Part shown: positions 13,778-21,516 of the stretch, in pieces
Layout: each line of letters opens with the position of its first letter
How positions within the stretch are numbered: the stretch's first letter is position 1
Assembly (NCBI GenBank): GCA_934154515.1
Contig: CAKPGD010000017.1
Span: 1 to 22,071, forward strand
Length of the DNA stretch: 22,071 bases
Direction: 5' to 3'
Origin: an uncultured Clostridia bacterium
Lineage (GTDB): Bacteria; Bacillota; Clostridia; TANB77; CAG-508
Position numbers and translations under genes: made by a program
The notes under the pieces: generated by a model
Told to the model about the DNA's origin: nothing
Database searches by the model: none
The model's input: the letters and a program-made list of their open reading frames with translations, nothing else

Positions 13778-15826
13778 TTAAAATTCAATTATTACTTTAA
13801 ATAAGTCTCCATCTAAGTGTATTTGGAAAGTTCCTCCTTGAAGCTTTGTTAAGCTTTCTGCAATTGAAAGTCCTAGTCCGCTTCCTTCTGTATTTCTTGA
13901 AGTCTCTCCTCTTACAAATCTTTGCATTAATTCATCTGCTGTAATGTTAAGCTTTTCTTTTGAGATATTTTTTAATTCAATTCGTACTTTATCTTTTTCT
14001 TTTATTATATCTACATATACTCTAGAACCCTTTAGTGCGTATTTTACAATATTACTATACATATTTTCTATTACTCTATATAAATATCTGCTGTCTGCAT
14101 TTATTATTGTTTCTTCTTTTGGAATTCCAAGTACTAGTTCTAGATTGCTTTCTTTGAACTTGCCTTCAAATTCACCTGATATTTGGTTTATTAGTTCTTT
14201 TACATTTATTTTTTCTATGTTTAGTTTTATATTTCCGGAAGATGCTTTTGAAGCTTCTACTAAGTCTTCTGTAAGGCGTTTTAATCTTTGTGATTTCTGA
14301 TCTAATATTTCTAAATACTCTTTTGCTTTTTCGTTTGACATTTCTTCTTTCTTTAATAAGTCTACATAGTTTATTATTGATGTTAATGGTGTTTTGATGT
14401 CATGTGATACATTTGTGATAAGTTCTGTTTTCATTCTTTCACTTTTTAAACTTTTTTCTACTGCTTGTGTTAAACCTTCTGACATACTGTTAATGTATTT
14501 TGCCATTTCTTTTAGGCTTACTTCCATATTTTGTTCGTCTATTTTTACATTTTCTTTTCCTTCGTATATTTCTTTTAGACTATTTTTTATATCATCTAGT
14601 TGTTTTGCATATTTAAGCATTTTGTATAATGCCCATCCCCAGAAAATTAGTATTATTGGTACAAATAGTACATTTTCAAGTAGTATTATCGCTCCTAATA
14701 TAGAACTTATTATTACATAAGCAATATAATAAATTGTTAGTTTTTTAGTTATTGTTTTATTGTCTACTAATAGTTCTTTCCATTTTTTTATAAGGTTTAT
14801 TACCCATTTTAATATCATATAAATTAGGGTTGTTTTTATAAACATTCCTGATTTTATTCTTTTTATTGTTGTTATTCCTGTTACTGCACATACTGCATAT
14901 GCTATAAAGTATGTTATAAGTAATACTATGTCTTGGTATATTTCATAATTGTTTATACTTAGCGTGTCTTTCATTATTATAATTAGTAACATTACTACTA
15001 TAAATGCTAGTATTAGTACTATTTCATATGGTACTTTTTCGAATTTACCAAATTGTATTCCTTCTACATTTTTTGAGTGCCCTATTGACCAAAATAGGTA
15101 TATTGTAATTATTAGTAGCATTATTATTGAAATTACCATCAATATTACTGGCATTTTTCCTGTGTTTAATATTATTTCATATACCATTTGGTTCATATAT
15201 GTGTAACTTGCAAATGTTACTTTATCTGGGTTGAATTGCAAGTACATATCAAAGTTGTTGTTTTGTATGTCTACCAATTCTTCTATTCCATATCTATATG
15301 ATAATCCATTTTCATTTACTTGTTCCAAGTCTGTTGTTATTTTTTTACCTTCTTTATACCATACATATTTGTTGTTTTTCATACTTTTTATTTCATTTTG
15401 TAAGTTTTCTATTTGCATATTTGTATAGACATCTTGGTTTTGGTCTATTAAAATGTAATTAAAACATTTATTATATGAAGAACTATAATATATGTTAGGC
15501 TTTTCTTTTGCTAGTATATATCCTTCTCCATTTATCCTTCTATAGTTATCATCTAAATAAATCTCATTATCATTTGAAATATAGTATTCTTCTGAATCTC
15601 TAATTTTGTTTATGTTTTCACACATATATACTAGTTTTCTTATATAACTATTGTAATCATAGCTTACAAACTGGTCTGTTTTATAGTAATCTTTTTTTGC
15701 TAGGTCTTCGTTGTTGTATGAATTATAAGATAAGTATATTATTCCTATAAAAATAGTTAAAACTAAAATTGGAATTAGTATGTATGATAACATTTTTAAT
15801 ATTCCACTTTTTTTTATTTTTTCCAT
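13778..15826 (-). CDS. Membrane sensor histidine kinase
   Basis: The 682-residue protein is the sensor partner of the response regulator upstream. It has a first membrane helix (about 12-35), then an outside domain of about 190 residues, rich in Tyr/Asn, with no family I recognise. A group of about six further membrane helices (about 225-405) follows. The cytoplasmic kinase core has the H box VSH475DIKTPLTS, the N box with ENMYSNIVKYA, and a G box with TEGSGLGLS near the C terminus. ATG 15826 has GGAGG five bases upstream. The adjacent ATG at 15829 and the GTG at 15841 are too close to it. Only 14 bases separate it from the regulator's stop, so the two are coupled. The outside domain plus a multi-helix block suggests sensing of an envelope or extracellular cue. 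Confidence 0.92.
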   Translation of the reverse strand: MEKIKKSGILKMLSYILIPILVLTIFIGIIYLSYNSYNNEDLAKKDYYKTDQFVSYDYNSYIRKLVYMCENINKIRDSEEYYISNDNEIYLDDNYRRINGEGYILAKEKPNIYYSSSYNKCFNYILIDQNQDVYTNMQIENLQNEIKSMKNNKYVWYKEGKKITTDLEQVNENGLSYRYGIEELVDIQNNNFDMYLQFNPDKVTFASYTYMNQMVYEIILNTGKMPVILMVISIIMLLIITIYLFWSIGHSKNVEGIQFGKFEKVPYEIVLILAFIVVMLLIIIMKDTLSINNYEIYQDIVLLITYFIAYAVCAVTGITTIKRIKSGMFIKTTLIYMILKWVINLIKKWKELLVDNKTITKKLTIYYIAYVIISSILGAIILLENVLFVPIILIFWGWALYKMLKYAKQLDDIKNSLKEIYEGKENVKIDEQNMEVSLKEMAKYINSMSEGLTQAVEKSLKSERMKTELITNVSHDIKTPLTSIINYVDLLKKEEMSNEKAKEYLEILDQKSQRLKRLTEDLVEASKASSGNIKLNIEKINVKELINQISGEFEGKFKESNLELVLGIPKEETIINADSRYLYRVIENMYSNIVKYALKGSRVYVDIIKEKDKVRIELKNISKEKLNITADELMQRFVRGETSRNTEGSGLGLSIAESLTKLQGGTFQIHLDGDLFKVIIEF

Positions 15827-15840
15827 CATATCCTCCTTCA

Positions 15841-16554
15841 CTATATTTTTTCGTTAATATTTTCTATTTTGTAGCCTATTCCCCAAATTACTTTTAAGTA
15901 TCTTGGCTCTTTTGGATTTATTTCTATTTTTTCTCTAATGTGTCTTATATGTACTGCTATTATATTGTCTGCACCATATGCTTGGTCTTCCCATACGTTT
16001 TCATATATTTGCTCTATTGAATATACTTTTCCTTTGTTTTTGGTTAGGAATTTTAAAATGTTATATTCTGTTGGTGTTAGCTTTATTTCTTTTCCATCTA
16101 CCGTTACTTCTTTTATATCGTCTTTTATTATAAGCTCTCCGCTTCTATATATATTGCTAGTTTGTTCTTCTTTGTCTGCAATAGAACCTAGTCTTGTGTA
16201 TCTTCTTATTTGTGAATTTACTCTTGCAATTAATTCTATTGGATTAAATGGTTTTGTTACATAGTCGTCTGCTCCACTATTTAGTCCTTCTACTTTGTCA
16301 TAGTCTTCAGATTTTGCTGAAAGCATTATTATAGGAATAGATTTTTCTTTTCTTACTTCATTTGCCACAGTAATTCCATCCATTTCTGGCATCATTATGT
16401 CTAATATTATTAAATGAATTTCTTTTTCTTTTATTTTTTGTAAAGCTTCTTTTCCATTATATGCTTTTATTATATTGTATCCTTCTTTACTTAAGTAAAT
16501 ATTTATTGCATTTACTATTTCTTTATCATCATCACATACTAAAATATTATACAT
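15841..16554 (-). CDS. OmpR/PhoB-family response regulator
   Basis: The 237-residue protein has an N-terminal receiver (1-118) with the acidic pair in VCDDD, the phospho-acceptor Asp52 (LIILDIMMPEMDG), the switch Ser in MLSAKS and the conserved Lys in YVTKPF. A C-terminal winged helix follows (about 140-235), with LTPTEYNILKFL and the recognition helix in ADNIIAVHIRHIREKIE, ending VIWGIGYK. GGGAGG stands five bases before the ATG. It is the first gene of the two-component operon and probably autoregulated: a palindrome GTTATA-N2-TATAAC overlaps its -10. The target genes are not known from this window. Confidence 0.95.
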   Translation of the reverse strand: MYNILVCDDDKEIVNAINIYLSKEGYNIIKAYNGKEALQKIKEKEIHLIILDIMMPEMDGITVANEVRKEKSIPIIMLSAKSEDYDKVEGLNSGADDYVTKPFNPIELIARVNSQIRRYTRLGSIADKEEQTSNIYRSGELIIKDDIKEVTVDGKEIKLTPTEYNILKFLTKNKGKVYSIEQIYENVWEDQAYGADNIIAVHIRHIREKIEINPKEPRYLKVIWGIGYKIENINEKI

Positions 16555-16572
16555 TTCTTCCTCCCCTTTGCT

Positions 16573-16586
16573 GTTATAAGTATAAC
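16573..16586 (-). promoter_or_regulatory. Promoter -10 with overlapping palindrome, two-component operon
   Basis: Leftward TGT-TATACT (16579-16587) is an extended -10. The dyad GTTATA-AG-TATAAC (16573-16586) overlaps it. No clear -35 was seen, which fits an activator-dependent or repressed promoter. Confidence 0.5.
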
Positions 16587-16649
16587 ATACATTTATTAAT
16601 TATAAATAGATTAATTATTAAGTTTTTATTAATATAAAAATAATATAAA

Positions 16650-16694
16650 AAACTACTTTTTTAACAAGCAACAGTGCTGTAAAAAAGTAATTTT
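16650..16694 (-). terminator. Terminator after the AI-2E family gene
   Basis: TACTTTTTTA (16654-16663) pairs with TAAAAAAGTA (16680-16689) with partial pairing further in. On the leftward transcript a T-run follows. Confidence 0.6.
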
Positions 16695-16703
16695 TATCTA
16701 ATT

Positions 16704-17855
16704 TTATTGTTCTTCTATTTTCTTATTACTTCTTAGTTCTACAAATTCTTCTATTGCTAATTTTAATACAGCTGCTACTGGCACTGCAAGGAACATTCCT
16801 AATACTCCAAAATACGCTCCACCTACTGTTACTGCAAATATTACTAAAAGTGGGCTTATTTTTAATGAATCTCCTACTATTTTTGGATTTATAATATTTG
16901 CGTCTATTTGTTGAAGTATTGTTACTACAATTACCATCCATATTGCTTGACCTAATCCTCCTGTGAAGAATGTTATTACTGTTGCTAATATTACTGCAAT
17001 TATTGCTCCAAAGTATGGTATTATATTAAATAATCCTATCATAAATCCTAATAATACTGAGTATTTTACTCCCATAATTGACATTGCAATTGATGTTAGT
17101 ATTCCTACTACTATTGCATCTAGCATTTGACTTGCTAAGAATTTAAAGAATATTTCGTTTGTTCTATTAAAGTATTTATTTATATTGTCATAAGTTTTTT
17201 TCTTGAATATTGCTCCTAAGAATTTTTTTATTTCTTCTATTATTGTCTTTCTACTGCTTAATATGTAGATTGAAACTATTACTGATACGAATATATCAAA
17301 TATCCCTCCAAGCATTCCTATTATGCTTTGAACATATCCTGTTAATGCTTCTGTGTTTATTATTTGAGATAAATCTATATTCTTTATGCTTGAAATTACA
17401 TTTTGAACTGCTTCTGTTTTTAATACAGAATCTTCTGGCAATTCGTTTATTTTTTCTATTGCTACTCCATAGTAATAGCTAAAATTGTTTACCAAGTCTA
17501 CTATACTTTGTATTACTGGTGGTAGTATTACTTTTATTAATAGTATTAGTAATATTAATACTATAATGTATACTGTTATAATGCTTAGTACTCTTGCTTT
17601 TTTATTTATAAATTTTACTTTTTTGGCTTTTTTATATACTTGTTCCATACTTCTACATGGTACATATAAAATGTAGGCTATTAATATTCCTGATAAAAAT
17701 GGTGCTATTATTCCAAAGAAATTTTTTATTGTTGTAGCAATTCCTCCAAAATTATCTAGTATTTTGTATACCGCTACTACTGCTACTATAAGTGAAAACC
17801 AAAATAGCCATTTTGTTACTGCTTTACTTTTTTCTTTCATTATCTTTTCTCGCAT
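16704..17855 (-). CDS. AI-2E family transporter-like membrane protein
   Basis: The 383-residue protein matches the AI-2E family (PF01594; YtvI/PerM type). It has paired N-terminal helices, a long loop (about 115-190) with amphipathic helices, then a helix block with FFKFLASQMLDAIVVGILTS, a G-L-F-N-I-I-P-Y-F-G motif and the closing NPKIVGDSLKISPLLV...GVLGMFLAVPVAAV signature. Members move small solutes or ions, some exporting a quorum signal or acting as Na+/H+ antiporters. The substrate cannot be predicted here. It lies 46 bases downstream of exonuclease III on the same strand and is probably cotranscribed. The start is uncertain: neither ATG 17855 nor ATG 17840 has a nearby ribosome site. 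AAAGGAG stands 29 bases upstream of 17855, across a hairpin. Confidence 0.9.
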   Translation of the reverse strand: MREKIMKEKSKAVTKWLFWFSLIVAVVAVYKILDNFGGIATTIKNFFGIIAPFLSGILIAYILYVPCRSMEQVYKKAKKVKFINKKARVLSIITVYIIVLILLILLIKVILPPVIQSIVDLVNNFSYYYGVAIEKINELPEDSVLKTEAVQNVISSIKNIDLSQIINTEALTGYVQSIIGMLGGIFDIFVSVIVSIYILSSRKTIIEEIKKFLGAIFKKKTYDNINKYFNRTNEIFFKFLASQMLDAIVVGILTSIAMSIMGVKYSVLLGFMIGLFNIIPYFGAIIAVILATVITFFTGGLGQAIWMVIVVTILQQIDANIINPKIVGDSLKISPLLVIFAVTVGGAYFGVLGMFLAVPVAAVLKLAIEEFVELRSNKKIEEQ

Positions 17856-17858
17856 AAT

Positions 17859-17891
17859 GTAAATATTTTATTTACTATACGATTCTCCTTT
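17859..17891 (-). promoter_or_regulatory. Distant ribosome site and hairpin before the AI-2E gene
   Basis: AAAGGAG (17885-17891) is followed on the minus strand by a perfect 7-bp hairpin, GTAAATA-AAA-TATTTAC (17859-17875). If the hairpin forms, the effective distance to ATG 17855 falls from 29 to about 12 bases. Confidence 0.4.
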
Positions 17892-17901
17892 CTCGTATTT
17901 T

Positions 17902-18660
17902 CTATTTAATATCTATTTGTAATTCTACTGGACAATGGTCGCTTCCCATTATTTCACTGTGTATTATGCTATCTTCTACTTTTTCTTCTATTGATTTTGA
18001 TGTTATAAAGTAGTCTATTCTCCACCCTATATTTTTTTCTCTTGCATGTCCCATATATGACCACCATGAGTAGGCATTTTCTTTATCTGGATATTTATAT
18101 CTAAATGTGTCTGTAAATCCTGCACTTAATAATTGTGTCATTTTTTCTCTTTCTTCATCTGTAAATCCTGCATTGTGTCTATTTGTTTTTGGATTTTTTA
18201 AGTCAATTTCCTCGTGTGCTACATTTAAGTCTCCACAATATATTACTGGCTTTTTCTTATCTAATTTTATTAAATATTTTCTTACTTCATCTTCCCAGAG
18301 CATTCTGTATTCTAATCTTTCTAACTCTCTTTTTGAATTTGGAGTGTAGCAACATACAAAATAAAATTTTTCGTATTCTAATGTTATTATTCTTCCTTCT
18401 TTGTCATGTTCTTCTATTCCTAAGCCATAATTTACGTTTATTGGTTTTTGTTTTGTAAATACTGCTGTTCCTGAATAGCCTTTTTTCTCTGCACTATTCC
18501 AATATTGATAATATCCATCTAATATTAATTCTAATTGTCCTTCTTGCATTTTTGTTTCTTGAAGGCAAAATATATCTGCATCTACTTGTTTAAAGAAGTC
18601 CATAAATCCTTTATTTACAGCAGCTCTTAATCCATTTACATTCCATGATATTAGTTTCAT
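17902..18660 (-). CDS. exoA: Exodeoxyribonuclease III / AP endonuclease
   Basis: This cytoplasmic DNA-repair enzyme cleaves at abasic sites and degrades 3' ends. The 252-residue length fits the ExoIII/ExoA family. It starts with the canonical M-K-L-I-S-W-N7-V-N-G-L-R-A, then L-Q-E35-T-K (metal ligand), a YCGDLNVAHEEIDL motif with the catalytic Asp/Asn, and the closing G-S-D-H-C-P-V-E-L with the catalytic His and Asp. The N-terminal consensus fixes the start at 18660, although the strong ribosome site AAAGGAG lies 32 bases upstream (18693-18699). Between them is an in-frame five-codon mini-ORF (18673-18690) that ends in TAA. It has its own promoter at 18718-18746 and is divergent from the lipoprotein gene. 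Confidence 0.95.
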   Translation of the reverse strand: MKLISWNVNGLRAAVNKGFMDFFKQVDADIFCLQETKMQEGQLELILDGYYQYWNSAEKKGYSGTAVFTKQKPINVNYGLGIEEHDKEGRIITLEYEKFYFVCCYTPNSKRELERLEYRMLWEDEVRKYLIKLDKKKPVIYCGDLNVAHEEIDLKNPKTNRHNAGFTDEEREKMTQLLSAGFTDTFRYKYPDKENAYSWWSYMGHAREKNIGWRIDYFITSKSIEEKVEDSIIHSEIMGSDHCPVELQIDIK

Positions 18661-18672
18661 ATTTTTTCTATG

Positions 18673-18699
18673 TTAGCGTTTGCTAAACATATCTCCTTT
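18673..18699 (-). promoter_or_regulatory. Leader with mini-ORF and hairpin before exoA
   Basis: AAAGGAG (18693-18699), then an ATG at 18690 opening a five-codon in-frame reading frame (MFSKR, stop 18673-18675). A TTAGC-N4-GCTAA hairpin lies across it (18673-18686). The ATG is only two bases from the SD core, so translation of the mini-ORF is doubtful. Confidence 0.35.
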
Positions 18700-18717
18700 C
18701 TTAATTTACGTATTGCT

Positions 18718-18746
18718 ATTATATCATATTTTGCTTTTGGCGTAAA
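18718..18746 (-). promoter_or_regulatory. exoA promoter
   Basis: Leftward TTTACG (18741-18746), 17 bases, TATAAT (18718-18723) with a TGA extension. Confidence 0.75.
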
Positions 18747-18823
18747 TAGTGCTTTTGTGGATTTTTGCATATAGTTTGTTGATAAAATTTTATAATGTTT
18801 TTGTTAATAAAAATTTACATAAT

Positions 18824-18852
18824 TTGACTTTTATGTTGAATTTTGATATAAT
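18824..18852 (+). promoter_or_regulatory. Lipoprotein gene promoter
   Basis: TTGACT (18824-18829), 17 bases, TATAAT (18847-18852), with a TGA extension. The best SigA-type promoter in the window; the start should be near 18859. Confidence 0.88.
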
Positions 18853-18876
18853 TTAGTTAGTAGTGTACTTTGAAAA

Positions 18877-18895
18877 TTGAATATGAATAGGAAAA
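18877..18895. repeat. Inverted-repeat arm in the 5' leader of the lipoprotein gene
   Basis: TTGAATA-TGAATAGGAAAA is the reverse complement of 19836-19856 apart from a two-base insertion in the right copy. The outer 13 bases, ATGAATAGGAAAA, match without a gap. Confidence 0.8.
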
Positions 18896-18923
18896 AGTCT
18901 AAAATAGAAAAGGAGATTTCAAT

Positions 18924-19835
18924 ATGAAAAAAATTTTTACAGTTTTAGCTTTGAGTGTTTTATCTATTACTATGTTGACTGGTTGTGTGTCTAATAAAAA
19001 GTATAAGGAGCTTGATCTTAAGTACGCTGAAAAAATTACCGAAGACAAAGAAAAAGATGCTACAATTAAGGATTACAGTAAGCAAATTAATAGTTTAACG
19101 TGTGATAATGAAGCATTATCTACTGAAGTTGAACGGTTAAAAGAAGAAATTGCTAGATTGAGGGGCGATGACAAAACTTCAAGTTCTTCAGACAACTCTT
19201 CAAATAGCAGTTCTTCAAGTACTTCTTCAAGCAGTTCCTCAAGTAGTTCCTCTAACAGCTCTTCAATTCAAAAGCCTGTGGCTAATGTTACTTATACCGC
19301 TGACTACAGCCAAAATGATATCTATCTTACTATTAAGTTTTGGAGAGATGGTAACACTTATATGAGTTCTAATACTACTTGGTATTATGACAGAGCTTGT
19401 ACGCGAAAAGTTCCTGATAATATTTCCGTGCAAGTAGTTTCTCCAACTATTGATCCCTTAAAGTTGGAAAATGGAAATACTGTTTATTCCTGTATGACTG
19501 GCAAAGGTCTTGTATATTCAAGTTCTAACCCTAGCCTTAAGATTCCTAAGGAACTGCCTACAAATGTTACTTTGTATGAAGCTGATGCTTCTCAAAATTC
19601 TTCTTACTTACAGGCAACGTTTTACCTTGATGGAAATGGTTATACAGATTCTAAAGCAACATGGTACTTTGACCACAATTCTACTCAAAAAATAAAAGAT
19701 AGTAGTTCTATTGTAGTGGTTTCACCTGTTGCTAAAACAGTCAAACTTTCCAATGGTTATACAGTTTATAGCTGTATAACAAGTACTGGACTTGTATGGT
19801 CCACAAGTAAACCATATTTGAAACAGATTAACTAA
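18924..19835 (+). CDS. Lipoprotein with coiled coil, Ser linker and duplicated domain
   Basis: The 303-residue product has a type II signal peptide with lipobox L-T-G-C21, so it should be lipid-anchored outside the membrane. Residues about 25-80 form a charged coiled coil. Residues 86-114 are almost all Ser with a few Asn and Asp, a flexible linker. Two copies of a domain of about 85 residues follow with an exact 94-residue period: TWYYD 152 / TWYFD 246, VVSP 171 / 265, NGNTVYSC 183 / NGYTVYSC 277, GLVYSSSNP / GLVWSTSKP. The domain family is not recognised; both copies are probably small beta folds that bind something in or beyond the wall. AAAAGGAG stands eight bases before the ATG. It is monocistronic with a strong promoter and terminator and is flanked by an inverted repeat. 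Confidence 0.9.
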   Translation: MKKIFTVLALSVLSITMLTGCVSNKKYKELDLKYAEKITEDKEKDATIKDYSKQINSLTCDNEALSTEVERLKEEIARLRGDDKTSSSSDNSSNSSSSSTSSSSSSSSSSNSSSIQKPVANVTYTADYSQNDIYLTIKFWRDGNTYMSSNTTWYYDRACTRKVPDNISVQVVSPTIDPLKLENGNTVYSCMTGKGLVYSSSNPSLKIPKELPTNVTLYEADASQNSSYLQATFYLDGNGYTDSKATWYFDHNSTQKIKDSSSIVVVSPVAKTVKLSNGYTVYSCITSTGLVWSTSKPYLKQIN

Positions 19836-19856
19836 TTTTCCTATTCATCTATTCAA
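19836..19856. repeat. Inverted-repeat arm in the 3' trailer of the lipoprotein gene
   Basis: TTTTCCTATTCAT (19836-19848) and TATTCAA (19850-19856), directly after the stop codon, are complementary to the leader arm at 18877-18895. Confidence 0.8.
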
Positions 19857-19893
19857 AACGGAGGTATGTTTTTTTATGCCTCCGTTTCTTTTT
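19856..19893 (+). terminator. Lipoprotein gene terminator
   Basis: AAACGGAGGTAT (19856-19867) pairs with ATGCCTCCGTTT (19876-19887) with one G-U, followed by CTTTTT. It is a strong intrinsic terminator. Confidence 0.92.
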
Positions 19894-20002
19894 ATTTTAT
19901 ATATTACTCTATTTATGCATTATCTATATATTATTTATATTTTATTTATGTTTTGTTTTATTTTTCTTCTGTTCATTCTATTAATTCTTATATTAATTCT
20001 AA

Positions 20003-21061
20003 TTATTTTACTATTTTTCCTCCACCAAGTACTATATCATCTATATAAAATACTGCAGATTGACCTGGAGTTATTCTCTGTACTGGTTTATCGAATACAA
20101 CTTTTATGTATCCATTTTCCATCATTTCTATTGTTGCTGGTTCTTCTTTGCTTGAATATCTTGTTTTTACATTTACTTTCATTTTTTGTGTTAATTCATC
20201 TATTAATAGTAAATTTTTATCTTTTACTAACATTTCTGTTTTATAAGTTTCACTTTCTTCTCCTACTATAAGCTCATTTTTTTCTTTATTAAAGCCTATT
20301 ACAAAAAGTGGTACTTTATTTGATATTCCTAATCCTTTTCTTTGACCTATTGTGTAGTTGTATAAGCCTTTATGTTTTCCTAGTATTTCGCCTTTTACGT
20401 TTACTATGTTTCCTTCTTTTGGTTTTATATTTGAATTATTTTCTAAGAATTTTTTATAGTTTCCATCTGGAATAAAACATATATCTTCGCTATCTGGTTT
20501 GCTTGCTGTTTTTAAATTATTTTTTCTTGCGACTTCACGAACTTCTTCTTTAGATTTGAAATATCCTAGTGGAAATAATACTTTTCCTAGTAATTCTTTT
20601 GGTAGATTATATAATACATAACTTTGATCTTTTGCTATGTTGTTTGCCTTTTTTAGGACATATCTGCCATACTCTTCTGAATATTCCATTTTTGCATAGT
20701 GTCCTGTTGCTATATATTCACAACCTAATTCTTTTGCTTTTTCATACATTGCTCTGAATTTTAAATACTTATTACATTCTATACATGGATTTGGTGTTCT
20801 TTGATTAGCATAGGCATCTATAAAATCATTTATTACATGTTCTTTAAATTCGTTTTTGTAGTCATATGTAAAATGTGGCACTCCTATTGAGTTGCACACA
20901 TTTTTTGCATCTATATATGTATTTATATTACAGCAACTACTTCCTGCAAATAGTTCTAGTGTTGTTCCAATTACTTCATATCCTTGTTCTTTTAAAAGTA
21001 ATGCTGAAACAGAACTGTCTACTCCACCACTCATTCCTAGTAAAACTTTTTTATTTTCCAT
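20003..21061 (-). CDS. mnmA: tRNA-specific 2-thiouridylase
   Basis: MnmA activates U34 of Lys, Glu and Gln tRNAs with ATP and inserts sulfur to give 2-thiouridine. The 352 residues carry the PP-loop S11-G-G-V-D-S-S17, the nucleophile Cys93 in R-T-P-N-P-C-I-E-C, the partner Cys195 in S-E-D-I-C-F-I-P, a G-Q-R-K-G-L-G central-domain motif and the C-terminal TPGQSAVFY...G-G-G. It overlaps sufU by 11 bases and is the last gene of sufS-sufU-mnmA. The cysteine desulfurase of the same operon is therefore the likely sulfur donor. The ribosome site GAGGAG lies inside sufU, about 13 bases upstream. No clear terminator was seen after the stop, only AT-rich sequence. Confidence 0.97.
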   Translation of the reverse strand: MENKKVLLGMSGGVDSSVSALLLKEQGYEVIGTTLELFAGSSCCNINTYIDAKNVCNSIGVPHFTYDYKNEFKEHVINDFIDAYANQRTPNPCIECNKYLKFRAMYEKAKELGCEYIATGHYAKMEYSEEYGRYVLKKANNIAKDQSYVLYNLPKELLGKVLFPLGYFKSKEEVREVARKNNLKTASKPDSEDICFIPDGNYKKFLENNSNIKPKEGNIVNVKGEILGKHKGLYNYTIGQRKGLGISNKVPLFVIGFNKEKNELIVGEESETYKTEMLVKDKNLLLIDELTQKMKVNVKTRYSSKEEPATIEMMENGYIKVVFDKPVQRITPGQSAVFYIDDIVLGGGKIVK

Positions 21062-21497
21062 TTTTATTTAACAACTCCTCTACTGTATGCCATGCAAGTA
21101 GTGCACATTTAACTCTTGCGGGCATATTTGATACATTTTTAAAAGCTATTGCATCTTCTAATTTTTTTAATTCTTCTTCGCTTTTTGTTTCTCTTTTTAT
21201 CATTTCTATAAAAGTTTTTATTATTTCTTTTGCTTCTTTTATAGTTTTACCTCTTAATGTGTCTATCATTATAGAAGTTGAAGCTTGAGAAATTGCACAG
21301 CCATGACCTGTAAATGCCATGTCTTCTATAATTTCGTTATTTTCTCCTCCAAGTTTTACTTCTATTTCTATCTCATCTCCACAATTTGGATTATGACCAA
21401 CCTCACAGTAGTCTGCATCTTTAAGTTCTTTTTTGTTATATGAATTCATACTATGTTCCATTATTAGCTCGTTATAAACATCTGTTAAGTCTTCCAT
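21051..21497 (-). CDS. sufU: SufU-type iron-sulfur / sulfur-transfer scaffold
   Basis: The 148-residue protein belongs to the NifU_N/IscU-like SufU family. The three conserved cysteines C39 (N-P-N-C-G-D), C67 (G-H-G-C-A-I-S) and C131 (R-V-K-C-A-L-L) and Asp41 are present. The insertion between the second and third cysteines, compared with IscU, is typical of SufU. In Firmicutes SufU accepts persulfide sulfur from SufS through a zinc site and passes it on for Fe-S assembly. GGAAGG stands about eight bases before the ATG. It is between sufS (19-base gap) and mnmA (11-base overlap), so the set probably works as one sulfur-relay unit. Confidence 0.95.
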   Translation of the reverse strand: MEDLTDVYNELIMEHSMNSYNKKELKDADYCEVGHNPNCGDEIEIEVKLGGENNEIIEDMAFTGHGCAISQASTSIMIDTLRGKTIKEAKEIIKTFIEMIKRETKSEEELKKLEDAIAFKNVSNMPARVKCALLAWHTVEELLNKNGK

Positions 21498-21516
21498 TTT
21501 TATTTCCTTCCTTTAA

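Noticed and set aside
15827..15841. GTG 15841 or ATG 15829 as start of the histidine kinase
   Set aside because: GTG overlaps the regulator's stop and precedes the SD. ATG 15829 is two bases from GGAGG; ATG 15826 fits best.
18673..18690. Five-codon mini-ORF as a real leader peptide
   Set aside because: Its ATG is only two bases from the SD core, so it is kept as part of a leader feature, not as a gene.
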